Assembly: GCF_012863495.1 (NCBI RefSeq)
Contig: NZ_JAAVJL010000003.1
Span: forward strand, 1 to 64,000
Origin: Pseudanabaena yagii GIHE-NHR1
GTDB lineage: Bacteria > Cyanobacteriota > Cyanobacteriia > Pseudanabaenales > Pseudanabaenaceae
Direction: 5' to 3'
DNA length: 64,000 nucleotides
The position numbers and the translations under genes were made by a program. Under the pieces are notes generated by a model that saw nothing but the letters and a program-made list of their open reading frames with translations, searched no databases and was not told where the DNA came from. Of this stretch, positions 7,871 through 16,764 are shown one piece after another (the stretch's first letter is position 1; the number at the start of each line of letters is the position of its first letter).

Positions 7871-8770
7871 AGTTACTTCCAGACTTCGAGTTACCTCGAC
7901 ATAGATATTTTCGAGGCGAACTGGTTGACGCATGATCGAATCGATCGTAATGCCATCAAAATATTCCAAAATTTCTTTTAGCTCTAGCGCTTTTGGTAGC
8001 CAAAAGCTTAGCTCACGACCATAGTGACGATATTCAAAACCTAACTCGATCGCTCTTGCGATCGCAAGGTCTTCGTCGGGGGTGCATACCAGAACAATTT
8101 CCTTGGCAGGTACATATTTACGCAGTTCTTCGAGACTACCTTCAGCAAGGAGGCTACCTTGTTTGATAATGCCAATCCGCTGACAAAGGCGTTCCGCTTC
8201 GTCGAGGAGGTGAGTAGTTAATAAAATTGCTGTATCTTGGCTACTTAAATTGCGAATTACTTCCCAAATTTCGTAACGCGCCTCAATATCCAGCCCCGTT
8301 GTTGGTTCATCTAGCACCACTAACTGCGGTTGATGGACAAGAGCGATCGCCATACTCAGACGACGTTGCATTCCCCCACTGAGTGTATCGGCGATGCTTT
8401 TGGCGCGATCGCCAAGCCCCACTAGTTCTAAACAATACTTGGCTTGCTTACGACAAAGTTCATTACTCAAGCCATACAGTTGACCAAAAAATCGCAGATT
8501 TTCTTCGCAGGTTAAACTCTTATAAAAGATGTTTTCCTGTGGAGCAATCCCAATTAGCGATCGCATAGCCCCTGATGAAGTCTGACCATTCATCATCACA
8601 CTACCGCGATCGGCTTTAATCAAACCGCACAGAATGCTAATTGTGGTGGTTTTCCCAGCTCCATTGGGCCCAAGTAAGCCGTAAACTTCACCTGATTGGA
8701 TAGCAAAGCTCAAGTCCTGCAAAACTTGCTTCTTTCCATAAGATTTACAGATTTTGCGAACCTCTAGCAC
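7868..8770 (-). CDS. ABC transporter ATP-binding protein (orphan)
   Basis: 300 residues. Walker A GPNGAGKTT near 33-41, Q-loop in APQENIF, signature LSGGMQRR, Walker B LVVLDEPTTG and switch His in TTHLLDEAE. The layout is that of the drug-export/CcmA-like (DrrA, ABC-2) subfamily, whose members energise ABC-2 permeases. A C-terminal regulatory extension of about 80 residues follows. No permease gene is adjacent, so the partner must be elsewhere. ATP binding is certain; the substrate is not. Confidence 0.9.
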   Translation of the reverse strand: MLEVRKICKSYGKKQVLQDLSFAIQSGEVYGLLGPNGAGKTTTISILCGLIKADRGSVMMNGQTSSGAMRSLIGIAPQENIFYKSLTCEENLRFFGQLYGLSNELCRKQAKYCLELVGLGDRAKSIADTLSGGMQRRLSMAIALVHQPQLVVLDEPTTGLDIEARYEIWEVIRNLSSQDTAILLTTHLLDEAERLCQRIGIIKQGSLLAEGSLEELRKYVPAKEIVLVCTPDEDLAIARAIELGFEYRHYGRELSFWLPKALELKEILEYFDGITIDSIMRQPVRLENIYVEVTRSLEVT

Positions 8771-8858
8771 GAATATATCTATCTCTCTTAAAAGTATTGC
8801 TTAAAGTATAGCAATCACCATTACACAACCCCAAAGGTTACAGCGCATTAAAACCCAG

Positions 8859-8903
8859 ATAAATCTTTGAAAGCGTGGCTTCGCCGCGCTTTCAAAGATT
8901 TAT
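8859..8903. repeat. palindrome, GAAAGCGYGGC family
   Basis: 21-bp arms (8859-8879, 8883-8903, one T-G pair) around TTC. The core TTTGAAAGCG-GGC and the preceding TACAGCGC...AAACCCAGA are shared with 63680-63755, showing a repeat family with a conserved left flank. Confidence 0.75.
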
Positions 8904-8952
8904 AGTCGATGGGCAAAAGGGTATGGCGCACGCTGCACCACACCCTCTCGTT

Positions 8953-11409
8953 TTAATACTGCAATATTGTATATTCCCCTTGAGGTGACAGCAAAGTAGA
9001 CTCAATTTGATTTTTGACTAATGGGCTGACATACTCGGCATTATTCAGACATTCCACCAAAAGCTTATTGGCATCGTGATATGTCCGCAATATTTTAAGT
9101 TGGTTTTCGCTAAATTGCCATTCCTGTGAACCCTTGCGATGTTGCACTATTAGGCTGCGTAATTTCTTTGACCAATCCAGCCCCTTAGCTTGCCACCATT
9201 TAGAAAACTTCTCACGATCTTTATAAGGATCAGGAAATTTCTGACGTAAAAACTGTAGCCCCTTATGAAGATCTGGTTCAAGGATGCAGGCTAAGTCTAA
9301 AATGCGATGATTAGCAAAATATAGTGCGAGGTCGAGGTTGAGGGCGAGATTAATCGTGTAATCAATATCCACCTCTGTTTCCATAGTGTTATCAAAGCCT
9401 AAAGCTTTGGTTCGTGCGCGCTCTAAAGAACGTGAATGGGCAATATCTAAAGCACGTGCGCGATCAAGCGATCGCGTATTCTCCAAATCAATGTCTAAAT
9501 ACAGCGCCCGAATCGTCACTGCCTTGTAGGGAGTTTTCATCTGAATTGATTGCTGATTTACCCATGACAAAAATGATTGGAGATGCGGATCTTTGATCAC
9601 AAGCTCATCGATTTTGCGTTTCATCATCTGTAACATATGATCGGCTTGCTGGGAAATGCTCACTGTCATGACGATCACTCCATGCCAACGGTTGAGATAC
9701 ATCCGCTCTAGCAAATATTTTTGAGCCGCCGCAGGATTACTATTGGCAATGCGATAAGCTGCGAGGTAGTCATGTAAGGTCGTATGGCAGAGCCTATGAA
9801 CACCTTTGGCAGATTCAATTAATAAGCTGTGTCGCCACTTCAGGAGTTGAAAAAATTGATCGCGATCGATCGCTACATTAGCTAAATTCCGACTAGCCCT
9901 GATGCAAGCCTGAAAGTCATCCTCTAGTTCATTGTTTTGCCAAACATAACCATGGCGATCGAGCGAAACGATCGCTATATAGGAAAGCAAATCCTGTTTT
10001 TGGGCAACTGATAGGGATTGATTTGTGGAACTGGGTAAGCATTTCGTCTGTTCCCATTTGCTTAATAACAAATTGAGAATTTCCTGATAAAAGTTAGGTT
10101 TGAGATATTCACAACTGTTGAAAGCTGTACAAATATGTGTCAATAGTAGAGGATTCTTCGCAACTTCAGCTAAGGGTTGATTGGTGTTTAGTAATTGTTG
10201 GAATTTATCTAACTTCTTAGGTAATTGAGGACAGGTAGTTTGAACCCATTTACCTGCAAATTCGGCTATTTGTGATTCTTGGAAAGGAGCAACTTCTATA
10301 GTTTTAAAAGATTCCAAAATATGGCTATAGACTGGATTGCGGGTAGCCACTACCATTCTATTTTTGGGATAGAGATCACTAAAATTCAGAATTTGATAAG
10401 CAATTTCAGTTCGATAATTGTCTGGGATTTCATCCAGTCCATCCCAAAGCAAGAGAAAATTCCCTTCGCTTAATAGCTGCTCTAGTAAATTGTCAATTGA
10501 TGCTCCATCTAATATTTCATTAGCCAATCCATAGCTAGTAAATTGAGATTTCAGCCATGTAAAGGGATTGCCGAGGGAATTAGTCCCATGAAAGTTACCA
10601 GTATCTACTAGCGAGCGCAATGGCAAAAATATTGGCAAATAATCAGACAGGATTTGATCAGTAATACAGGCTAAAGCCCAATATTTGAGTAATGTGGTTT
10701 TACCTGCCCCTAAACTGCCAGTTACTAATAGCTTGTTGTATTCTTCTAAGGCTTGATTTGCAGGAATTGAGGACGGATTTAGCTTCGCTAAATAGAAGCG
10801 ATCATATTGTTCAGGCGGAATATTTTGGAAAGTCTCGTTGAGATCTAGATATTGGCTACTTGGTAAATCTATAAAGACTTCAATATCTGTATATAGATCG
10901 TGTAAATACAGGGGAGTATTAATATCAATGACTCTGAGGCGATCGCATTGACGAATTAAGGCGGAAGAAATGTGGCGACGAATTTTCTGGACAAACTGAT
11001 TAGGTTGGGGGTAATCAATTTCATCATCAATTGGGGCGATATTTTCTGATTTTACGGAAACATCACTGAAGTTAGCGATTACTCGCATCTCCTTGTCATT
11101 TATAGCAGCATGACCATTGGTCAATTCGTTCTTAGCAGGCTTAGAATCTGCAATATCTTGACTGCTTAAATTATCTGATTTTTTTGGTGGTTGATCTTCA
11201 GAGGAATTGATGGGGATATGCAGCTTGTCACAGACTAGGTTATAGGTATTGCGATCAACAATTTCTCCATTCAGAAAGTTGTCAACTAGTTGCACTGCGA
11301 TACCAAGCTCACTTGCCAATTGCACGGAAGTATAGCCATTACTTGAGAGTTCTTCCTTAGCTTTTAGAATGGCTTCTGACGGTGCTCTTAGCATCAATGC
11401 TGCAACCAT
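8953..11409 (-). CDS. NACHT-domain NTPase with N-terminal HTH-like region
   Basis: 818 residues. N-terminus (about 12-65) contains YTSVQLASELGIAVQLVDNF, a helix-turn-helix-like segment. A polar linker follows, then a NACHT module: Walker A GSLGAGKTT at 231-239, Walker B LLLWDGLDEIP near 319-328 with the typical NACHT D-G-L-D-E, and NPLLLTHICTAF in the winged-helix part. Residues around 640-710 show a periodic RxLDxARxLDxA pattern, and the tail is a helical NACHT C-terminal domain. Bacterial NACHT proteins are STAND-type sensors, several of which protect against phage by abortive responses. No toxin domain is visible. Divergent from the ROK kinase gene. Confidence 0.85.
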   Translation of the reverse strand: MVAALMLRAPSEAILKAKEELSSNGYTSVQLASELGIAVQLVDNFLNGEIVDRNTYNLVCDKLHIPINSSEDQPPKKSDNLSSQDIADSKPAKNELTNGHAAINDKEMRVIANFSDVSVKSENIAPIDDEIDYPQPNQFVQKIRRHISSALIRQCDRLRVIDINTPLYLHDLYTDIEVFIDLPSSQYLDLNETFQNIPPEQYDRFYLAKLNPSSIPANQALEEYNKLLVTGSLGAGKTTLLKYWALACITDQILSDYLPIFLPLRSLVDTGNFHGTNSLGNPFTWLKSQFTSYGLANEILDGASIDNLLEQLLSEGNFLLLWDGLDEIPDNYRTEIAYQILNFSDLYPKNRMVVATRNPVYSHILESFKTIEVAPFQESQIAEFAGKWVQTTCPQLPKKLDKFQQLLNTNQPLAEVAKNPLLLTHICTAFNSCEYLKPNFYQEILNLLLSKWEQTKCLPSSTNQSLSVAQKQDLLSYIAIVSLDRHGYVWQNNELEDDFQACIRASRNLANVAIDRDQFFQLLKWRHSLLIESAKGVHRLCHTTLHDYLAAYRIANSNPAAAQKYLLERMYLNRWHGVIVMTVSISQQADHMLQMMKRKIDELVIKDPHLQSFLSWVNQQSIQMKTPYKAVTIRALYLDIDLENTRSLDRARALDIAHSRSLERARTKALGFDNTMETEVDIDYTINLALNLDLALYFANHRILDLACILEPDLHKGLQFLRQKFPDPYKDREKFSKWWQAKGLDWSKKLRSLIVQHRKGSQEWQFSENQLKILRTYHDANKLLVECLNNAEYVSPLVKNQIESTLLSPQGEYTILQY

Positions 11410-11622
11410 AATTCTAATTCCTCATGTTTCAATCATCTTGCTATATCGGTTTGCCAATGAGTATGCACCCATTTACAAACAAAAAATCAATCCTAGTAAG
11501 AGTTTTGAGCTTGAATTTTGTCTTAGGCAAAATCAAAACTGCTATACCTGTAAAAACGCTACAATGCGATCGCAAGTTGCTTTAATCAATAATATTACTT
11601 TTATTAAGAGAATTCGACTGAA

Positions 11623-12336
11623 GTGAATTTATTGACATTAGCAATTGATGTGGGTGGAAGTAGTATTAAGGCGATCATATTGCGAGATGATGGGACTGCT
11701 GTCTCAGAGCGATCGCAAATTCCCACACCACATCCTGCGACACCTGAGGTGGTAGTAGCAGCATTGCTAGATCTCATTGCGGGGCAAAGTAGATATGACC
11801 GACTGGCGATTGGATTTCCCAGCGTTCTTGAACATGGGATTACAAGGGGAGCAATTAACTTACATCCTGACTGGGATGGGTTTCCCTTAGCACAGGTATT
11901 ACAGGATAAATTAGGAAAACCGTTGCGGATCGCTAATGATGCCGATGTGCAAGGGTGTGGGGCGATCGCTGGTCAGGGTGTAGAGCTAGTCATTACTCTA
12001 GGTACTGGGTTTGGATCATCACTATTTCTCAATGGTCAGCTTTTGCCAAATTTAGAATTAGGTCAACATATTTTCCAAGGTAATGATACCTATGAGGATT
12101 GCTTGGGACAAGCAGCTTTAGATCTCATTGGTGTTGAATTATGGAATGTCAAATTAGCGGAGGCGATCGCCTCACTCTATAAGTTATTTAATTTCGACAA
12201 AATATATCTTGGTGGTGGAAATTCTCGTTTAGTTTCTGTAGATTTGCCGCTAAATTTATCGAACAAAGTAGCGATCGTTTCTAACGATTTGGGATTGATC
12301 GGCGGGCTTGCATTGTGGCGCTTTAGCGACGCATGA
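11623..12336 (+). CDS. ROK-family / polyphosphate-glucokinase-like sugar kinase
   Basis: 237 residues beginning IDVGGSSIKAIIL, the ATP-binding N-terminal motif of ROK kinases, with ANDADVQGCGA (catalytic Asp) and TLGTGFGSSLF further on. Short length and the GGSS start resemble polyphosphate glucokinases, which phosphorylate glucose with polyP or ATP, but the family also includes other sugar kinases. Start taken at GTG 11623 because it is the only one giving the complete N-terminal phosphate loop. No strong ribosome-binding site is seen. Ends before the convergent Uma2 gene. Confidence 0.8.
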   Translation: MNLLTLAIDVGGSSIKAIILRDDGTAVSERSQIPTPHPATPEVVVAALLDLIAGQSRYDRLAIGFPSVLEHGITRGAINLHPDWDGFPLAQVLQDKLGKPLRIANDADVQGCGAIAGQGVELVITLGTGFGSSLFLNGQLLPNLELGQHIFQGNDTYEDCLGQAALDLIGVELWNVKLAEAIASLYKLFNFDKIYLGGGNSRLVSVDLPLNLSNKVAIVSNDLGLIGGLALWRFSDA

Positions 12337-12364
12337 TTACTTAACGGAGAAGCAACCTCAGCGA

Positions 12365-13168
12365 TTAAATCGCATCAGGATCAACGCCGATCGACCTTAA
12401 ATAATTTGCTAATTTTTCTTTTTGTTGCCGCTCTTGATCGGCGATCGTCCGTTGTTGATCAGCGATCGCCTCAGCTTGTGCTGCGCGTTCATCACCAGTT
12501 AACAACAAATTCCCCGACTCATCCCACCAGCGCAACCAAGATACACCATTCTCTAATTTCAGCCCAAGTTCCACGCCCATCGGCGCGATCGCAAAATGTC
12601 CGCGATCATTGGGCTGTACTTTGATATAGCGTCCATCAACTAAGTGATAGACTTCAAGACTGTCTCGCCATGTATCAAAAATGGCATAAAAAGGAATGCG
12701 AATTGCCTGCTCATAAACCCAGAATTTTCCTGCTTTGTCGGTTTCACTGGGCGGCGTTGTGTCTCTTTCTTCATCCCCATTACCAGATACAAATTCAATT
12801 GCAATTAAGGGTGCAACAAACTCTTTCCACAAAACATAGGAACGCCGATATTCACCATCAAGCAGTGGCGATACATTAGGAACATAAAACCAGTCGGGGG
12901 CTTCAGCTCCTTTTTCGGGTGGTTCTATTAGTCGCCAGTAAATGCCACTGTCTTGACCAATGCAGTAACGTCCATCGGGATGTAATTTTTCTAGGACTGG
13001 AGTGATGGAGCTAGTTAAAACAATACTTTGTGGGTGTTCCTGAAAATTTTTCACAAAGGTTCCGTCTGATTCTGGCAGTTGCTTATGATCGGGAATATTG
13101 ATGGGTGTGGAGGCAATATTGGGTGGTGGTGAGGCGGTAGTTTTAATGGGTGTTTGTGTGGTTTGCAT
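12365..13168 (-). CDS. Uma2-family (DUF820) putative PD-(D/E)XK protein
   Basis: 267 residues of the Uma2/DUF820 family, extremely expanded in cyanobacteria. Visible blocks: DWFYVPNV, LIAIEFVSGNG (predicted E-x-S/K active strand), KFWVYEQAIRIPFYAIFD and the VYHLVDGRY domain, then a C-terminal Gln/Glu coiled coil and a terminal LRSIGVDPD. The fold is restriction-endonuclease-like; cellular function of the family is unknown. It precedes a truncated family member on the same strand. Confidence 0.85.
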   Translation of the reverse strand: MQTTQTPIKTTASPPPNIASTPINIPDHKQLPESDGTFVKNFQEHPQSIVLTSSITPVLEKLHPDGRYCIGQDSGIYWRLIEPPEKGAEAPDWFYVPNVSPLLDGEYRRSYVLWKEFVAPLIAIEFVSGNGDEERDTTPPSETDKAGKFWVYEQAIRIPFYAIFDTWRDSLEVYHLVDGRYIKVQPNDRGHFAIAPMGVELGLKLENGVSWLRWWDESGNLLLTGDERAAQAEAIADQQRTIADQERQQKEKLANYLRSIGVDPDAI

Positions 13169-13239
13169 AGTAACTCTGGGAGATACATTAGCGCGATTCT
13201 AACATGAATTTTTAGGCGAGGACGATCGCCGTAAAGGCT

Positions 13240-13617
13240 CTAGCCCCAGCCAAATATGCTACTAACATCTAAAACAAAATTGAGTAAAAAGCCTTTGCGC
13301 TGCTCAGGAGTAAGAGATTCCCATTTTGCTAAAGAAATCCATGCCGCATCAGGTGAGCGATCGCTACCCTTCGGCAAACTAAAACCAGTCGATGAATCAA
13401 AGGTTTTACCTTGTTTACATGAGTGATTCCATATATACAGTTCACCGTTGAGGTCAGAGTTAAAACTACCAGTTTCACCACCCGTCGGGGACATAACGAC
13501 CAATTCTCCTTTAGCTGTACGCTCTAGTTTCATTTCAGGATTTGCCGCACAAAGCTTGATAAACTCTTCGCGAGTCAGCGTAATTACTGGGCTGAGATCG
13601 AGGGTTTGAAAGTTCAT
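13240..13617 (-). pseudogene. truncated Uma2-family gene
   Basis: The first about 115 residues match the shorter Uma2 form: VITLTREEFIKLCAANPE, MSPTGGETGSFNSDLNGEL, FDSSTGFSLPKGSDRSPDAAW and ESLTPEQRKGF. Immediately after KGF, where family members continue into the FVxEVxS catalytic strand, the frame turns into an unrelated 15-residue tail and stops. Normal length is about 190 residues, so the active-site half is missing. Start set at the ATG at 13617 (MNFQTLDLS), the usual family start; an upstream ATG at 13644 is less likely. Possibly transcribed with the following Uma2 gene. Confidence 0.75.
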
Positions 13618-13646
13618 GATGTTTAATCCCATAAAATGGTTCAAGC

Positions 13647-13687
13647 AAAAAACTTCCTGATTAACTAATGGGATCAGGAAGTTTTTT
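13647..13687 (-). terminator. intrinsic terminator of the rel gene
   Basis: AAAAAACTTCCTGAT (13647-13661) pairs with ATCAGGAAGTTTTTT (13673-13687). On the minus strand it lies just past the rel stop codon and ends in a T-run. Confidence 0.75.
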
Positions 13688-13691
13688 TAAC

Positions 13692-15965
13692 TTACTCAGC
13701 GACTAGGCGAGAAACAGAGAGGGTATCTGACATTTTTTTGATTTGATTGCAAACACGATCGAATTGGTGGCGATCGCTAATATCAATACTTAGATCAATA
13801 ATTGCAGCTTTACCTTTTTTGGTCTGGACATTTGCCCTTCGCACATTAATCTTGTTGTCAGAAAGACGAGTCAAAATATCGCGCAATACACCTACACGAT
13901 CTATGGTTTCCACACGAATATCAATCGGATAGGTGACAACTTGATCATTCTCTTTGCGCTGATTCCATGCCACATGTAAGAGTCGATCGCTAGGAATATT
14001 TGCCAAATTATTGCAATCATTGCGGTGAATCGTGATGCCACGATTGCTACCGAGGGCAACCACACCCGTAATTGCTTCACCAGGGAGAGGCGCACAACAA
14101 CCAGCGATCGAATACACCATTCCTTCCAATCCCAAAATTGGCGACTTAGAGTTATAGTTTTGGGCAGGTTCATGACGGGCTTCAAATTTTTGCGGATTGA
14201 AATAGCGATCGCTATGTTGATGTTCCCTTAATTTATTGACAACCGCATTGATAGAAGTTTCACCATAGCCAATGCCAGCCAGCAGATCATCAACGGTGTG
14301 ATAGTTGCAGCGCTCGGCAAGTTTGAGCATCTGATCCGATTTGAGCAATGCATCTAAGCCATTCTTGCCCAACTCTCTTTCCAACGCACTGCGACCGAGA
14401 GCAAGATTTTCCTCACGGCGCGATCGCTTAAACCATTGCCGAATTCTAGATTTCGCGGAATTAGTAGCAACAAAGTTAATCCAGTCAGTACTGGGGTGGG
14501 CATTGTTTTGAGTGAGAATCGTGACAATATCACCATGCTTAAGGGGACGATGCAGAGGAACCATCACGCTATTTACCAAAGCTCCTGAGCAATGATTGCC
14601 AACTTCAGTATGTACACGATAGGCAAAATCTACAGGAGTTGCGCCCCTTGGCAAACAATACACATCGCCCTTGGGACTAAAGACATAAACCTCACTATCA
14701 AATAAATCTTCCTTGACGCTGTCTAAATATTCCTGAGGATCTTTCAGTTCACGTTGCCATTCCACCAACTGACGTAACCAAGTAAATTTCTGATCATCGC
14801 CCTTGAGGGGTTTGCTCGTGGAATTGCTCTCTTTATATTTCCAATGGGCAGCAATCCCATAGTCAGCGATATGATGCATTTCCCATGTGCGAATTTGCAC
14901 TTCTACAGGCTGTCCCTTTGGACCAATTACCGCCGTATGTAGCGATTGATAGCGGTTTGGTTTTGGTAAGCCAATGTAGTCTTTAAACCGTCCAGGGATT
15001 GGACAAAAATGATCATGGACGACCGCAAGAACGCGATAACATTCCTCTTTACTATTAACGATCACCCGCACTGCTTGGATATCGTAAATCTCGTTGTACT
15101 GCTTCTGTTGGCGTTCCATTTTGCGGAAAATGCCGTATAGATGCTTGGGTCTACCGCTAATTTCAAAATCTTCCAACCCCATTGACTTTAAGCGATCGCC
15201 TAAAATCCTTGTCACTTCCACGAGTTGTTCTTGGCGACTCTCGCGAGTTTCCGCAACAAGAGACTCCATCATTTGATATTGCTCTGGTTCAATATATTTA
15301 AAAGCAATATCTTCCAGTTCCCACTTGATTTGTCCTAGACCGAGGCGATTGGCTAAAGGAGCAAAAATTTCTCTAGTTTCCCTAGAAATTAAAACTTGTT
15401 TCTCAGGACGCAGATGCTCCAGAGTTCGCATATTGTGGAGGCGATCGGCAAGCTTGACAATGATTACGCGGATGTCCTGTGCCATCGCCAGAAACATGCG
15501 ACGGAAGTTTTCGGCTTGACTTTCAGTTTTACTCTCAAAACTCAGCTTTGATAGCTTAGTTACCCCCTCAACCAATTGCCTGACTTCTTTACCAAACTTT
15601 TCCTCAATCTGCTCGCAAGACACCTCAGTATCTTCAACCACATCATGTAAGAAACCTGCGGCGATCATGGCATTGCTGCCACCTAAATCCTTCAAAATCG
15701 AGGCAACTGCGATCGGATGCAGTATGTATGGCTCCCCCGAAGCGCGACATTGACCATCATGTAGCCGATAGGCAAAGTCTAAAGCGCGACAAACAACATC
15801 CTCATCCTCTAAACTATCTCCCCTTTGCGACTTTTCCCAACAACACTGTAACCATTCTGGAATCCAAGCACCCACTACTTCATCGCACTTTCGCGCTTTT
15901 TCATAATCTAGAGACTGACCTAGACGTTCTACTGGAGCTTCAGCTAATAATGTCATCGGAGTCAT
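13692..15965 (-). CDS. spoT: bifunctional (p)ppGpp synthetase/hydrolase (RelA/SpoT)
   Basis: 757 residues, full-length Rel. N-terminal HD hydrolase domain with His83 in LHP and HD at 107-108 (HDVVEDTE), then RLHNMRTLEH. The synthetase domain has YGIFRKMERQ and DYIGLPKPNRYQSLHT near 350. A TGS domain (VYVFSPKGDVYCLPRGATP) near 430, a zinc-finger-like CCAPLPGE region and a C-terminal ACT domain (DRVGVLRDILTRLSD) follow. The protein makes and degrades the stringent-response alarmone. Both catalytic centres look intact. A dedicated terminator follows. Confidence 0.95.
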   Translation of the reverse strand: MTPMTLLAEAPVERLGQSLDYEKARKCDEVVGAWIPEWLQCCWEKSQRGDSLEDEDVVCRALDFAYRLHDGQCRASGEPYILHPIAVASILKDLGGSNAMIAAGFLHDVVEDTEVSCEQIEEKFGKEVRQLVEGVTKLSKLSFESKTESQAENFRRMFLAMAQDIRVIIVKLADRLHNMRTLEHLRPEKQVLISRETREIFAPLANRLGLGQIKWELEDIAFKYIEPEQYQMMESLVAETRESRQEQLVEVTRILGDRLKSMGLEDFEISGRPKHLYGIFRKMERQQKQYNEIYDIQAVRVIVNSKEECYRVLAVVHDHFCPIPGRFKDYIGLPKPNRYQSLHTAVIGPKGQPVEVQIRTWEMHHIADYGIAAHWKYKESNSTSKPLKGDDQKFTWLRQLVEWQRELKDPQEYLDSVKEDLFDSEVYVFSPKGDVYCLPRGATPVDFAYRVHTEVGNHCSGALVNSVMVPLHRPLKHGDIVTILTQNNAHPSTDWINFVATNSAKSRIRQWFKRSRREENLALGRSALERELGKNGLDALLKSDQMLKLAERCNYHTVDDLLAGIGYGETSINAVVNKLREHQHSDRYFNPQKFEARHEPAQNYNSKSPILGLEGMVYSIAGCCAPLPGEAITGVVALGSNRGITIHRNDCNNLANIPSDRLLHVAWNQRKENDQVVTYPIDIRVETIDRVGVLRDILTRLSDNKINVRRANVQTKKGKAAIIDLSIDISDRHQFDRVCNQIKKMSDTLSVSRLVAE

Positions 15966-16168
15966 TGGTTCAAGTTCCCCTTAGCAGAGATGTTTATATA
16001 AGATTTCCATAACCTTATTTTAAACTTTATGTCAAATATGCTACTTTGTCTTTAGATTTGCATTAAAATCGCAAAATTATTAAAAAATCATAAAGATTTA
16101 GCATTTAACACCTAGAATTCGAGGCAGAACTTTCTAAAATGCCAATTTATCAAGCCAATTTATCGATG

Positions 16169-16606
16169 TCAAACAATCATTGGTTTACTGGAGCGATCGA
16201 TCTTTTTGCCTAGGGTTAAACGATGAATATCACTATCCCACTGCACATGATCAAAAATTTTGCGTAAGATATAGAACCCTCTACCACATTCCAAGTCATG
16301 ACATGGGGTTGGCTCTTCTTTACCAACTTCTGAAGATTGAGGTGCCAGTCCTTGATCAGTAATGATCCACCAGTACATTTGTGACACAATCGAAAATTTA
16401 ACCGTGATCTGTTTACATGGATCAAGAGAATTTCCATGTTTTACTGCATTTACCAAAGCCTCTTGTAAACCCAGCCGCAACTCTGGTTGCCATTCCGACG
16501 GTACTTCGTCAAGTAACAAGTCCAGCACTGGGGCAAGATAGAGGGTTGAAGTAAAACTAAGGTTACTCCACTTACGTCCTACGGGACGGACAGGTGTCAC
16601 AATCAC
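16169..16606 (-). CDS. RsbW-like anti-sigma regulatory factor (HATPase)
   Basis: 145 residues forming a GHKL ATPase: N-box EALVNAVKHGN near 49-59, G1 ITDQG near 84-90, and G2 CGRGFYILRKI. This is the RsbW/SpoIIAB serine-kinase group, which bind sigma factors or phosphorylate STAS antagonists in partner-switching pathways. GTG at 16606 is used as the start because it overlaps the stop of a short upstream frame; a second GTG (16600) is possible. No STAS gene is adjacent. Confidence 0.85.
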   Translation of the reverse strand: MIVTPVRPVGRKWSNLSFTSTLYLAPVLDLLLDEVPSEWQPELRLGLQEALVNAVKHGNSLDPCKQITVKFSIVSQMYWWIITDQGLAPQSSEVGKEEPTPCHDLECGRGFYILRKIFDHVQWDSDIHRLTLGKKIDRSSKPMIV

Positions 16607-16716
16607 GCCCTTTTAGCTCCTCTGAGAATAACTGCTATAGCCTGATGAGGTTTTGGTTGCAAGGATTTACTTTGTAACCAGTCCACAATGGAATCAACTA
16701 AATTCACGATCGCCAT
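16603..16716 (-). CDS. 37-aa frame overlapping the RsbW-like gene start
   Basis: ATG at 16716 opens a 37-codon frame (begins MAIVNLVDSIVDWLQ, ends VILRGAKRA) whose TGA stop overlaps the GTG start of the RsbW-like gene by four bases. The composition (one amphipathic helix, then a basic segment) is plausible for a small protein or a coupling leader. No ribosome-binding site is obvious and no homology is known to me. Confidence 0.35.
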   Translation of the reverse strand: MAIVNLVDSIVDWLQSKSLQPKPHQAIAVILRGAKRA

Positions 16717-16764
16717 ACAATAGTAATAGTTCCTATTCTAGCGAAAAAATCTTTCCAAAGAAGT

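Noticed and set aside
11369-11626. Plus-strand frame of 85 codons upstream of the ROK gene
   Set aside because: It overlaps the start of the NACHT gene on the other strand and has unlikely composition; the intergenic part is promoter sequence.
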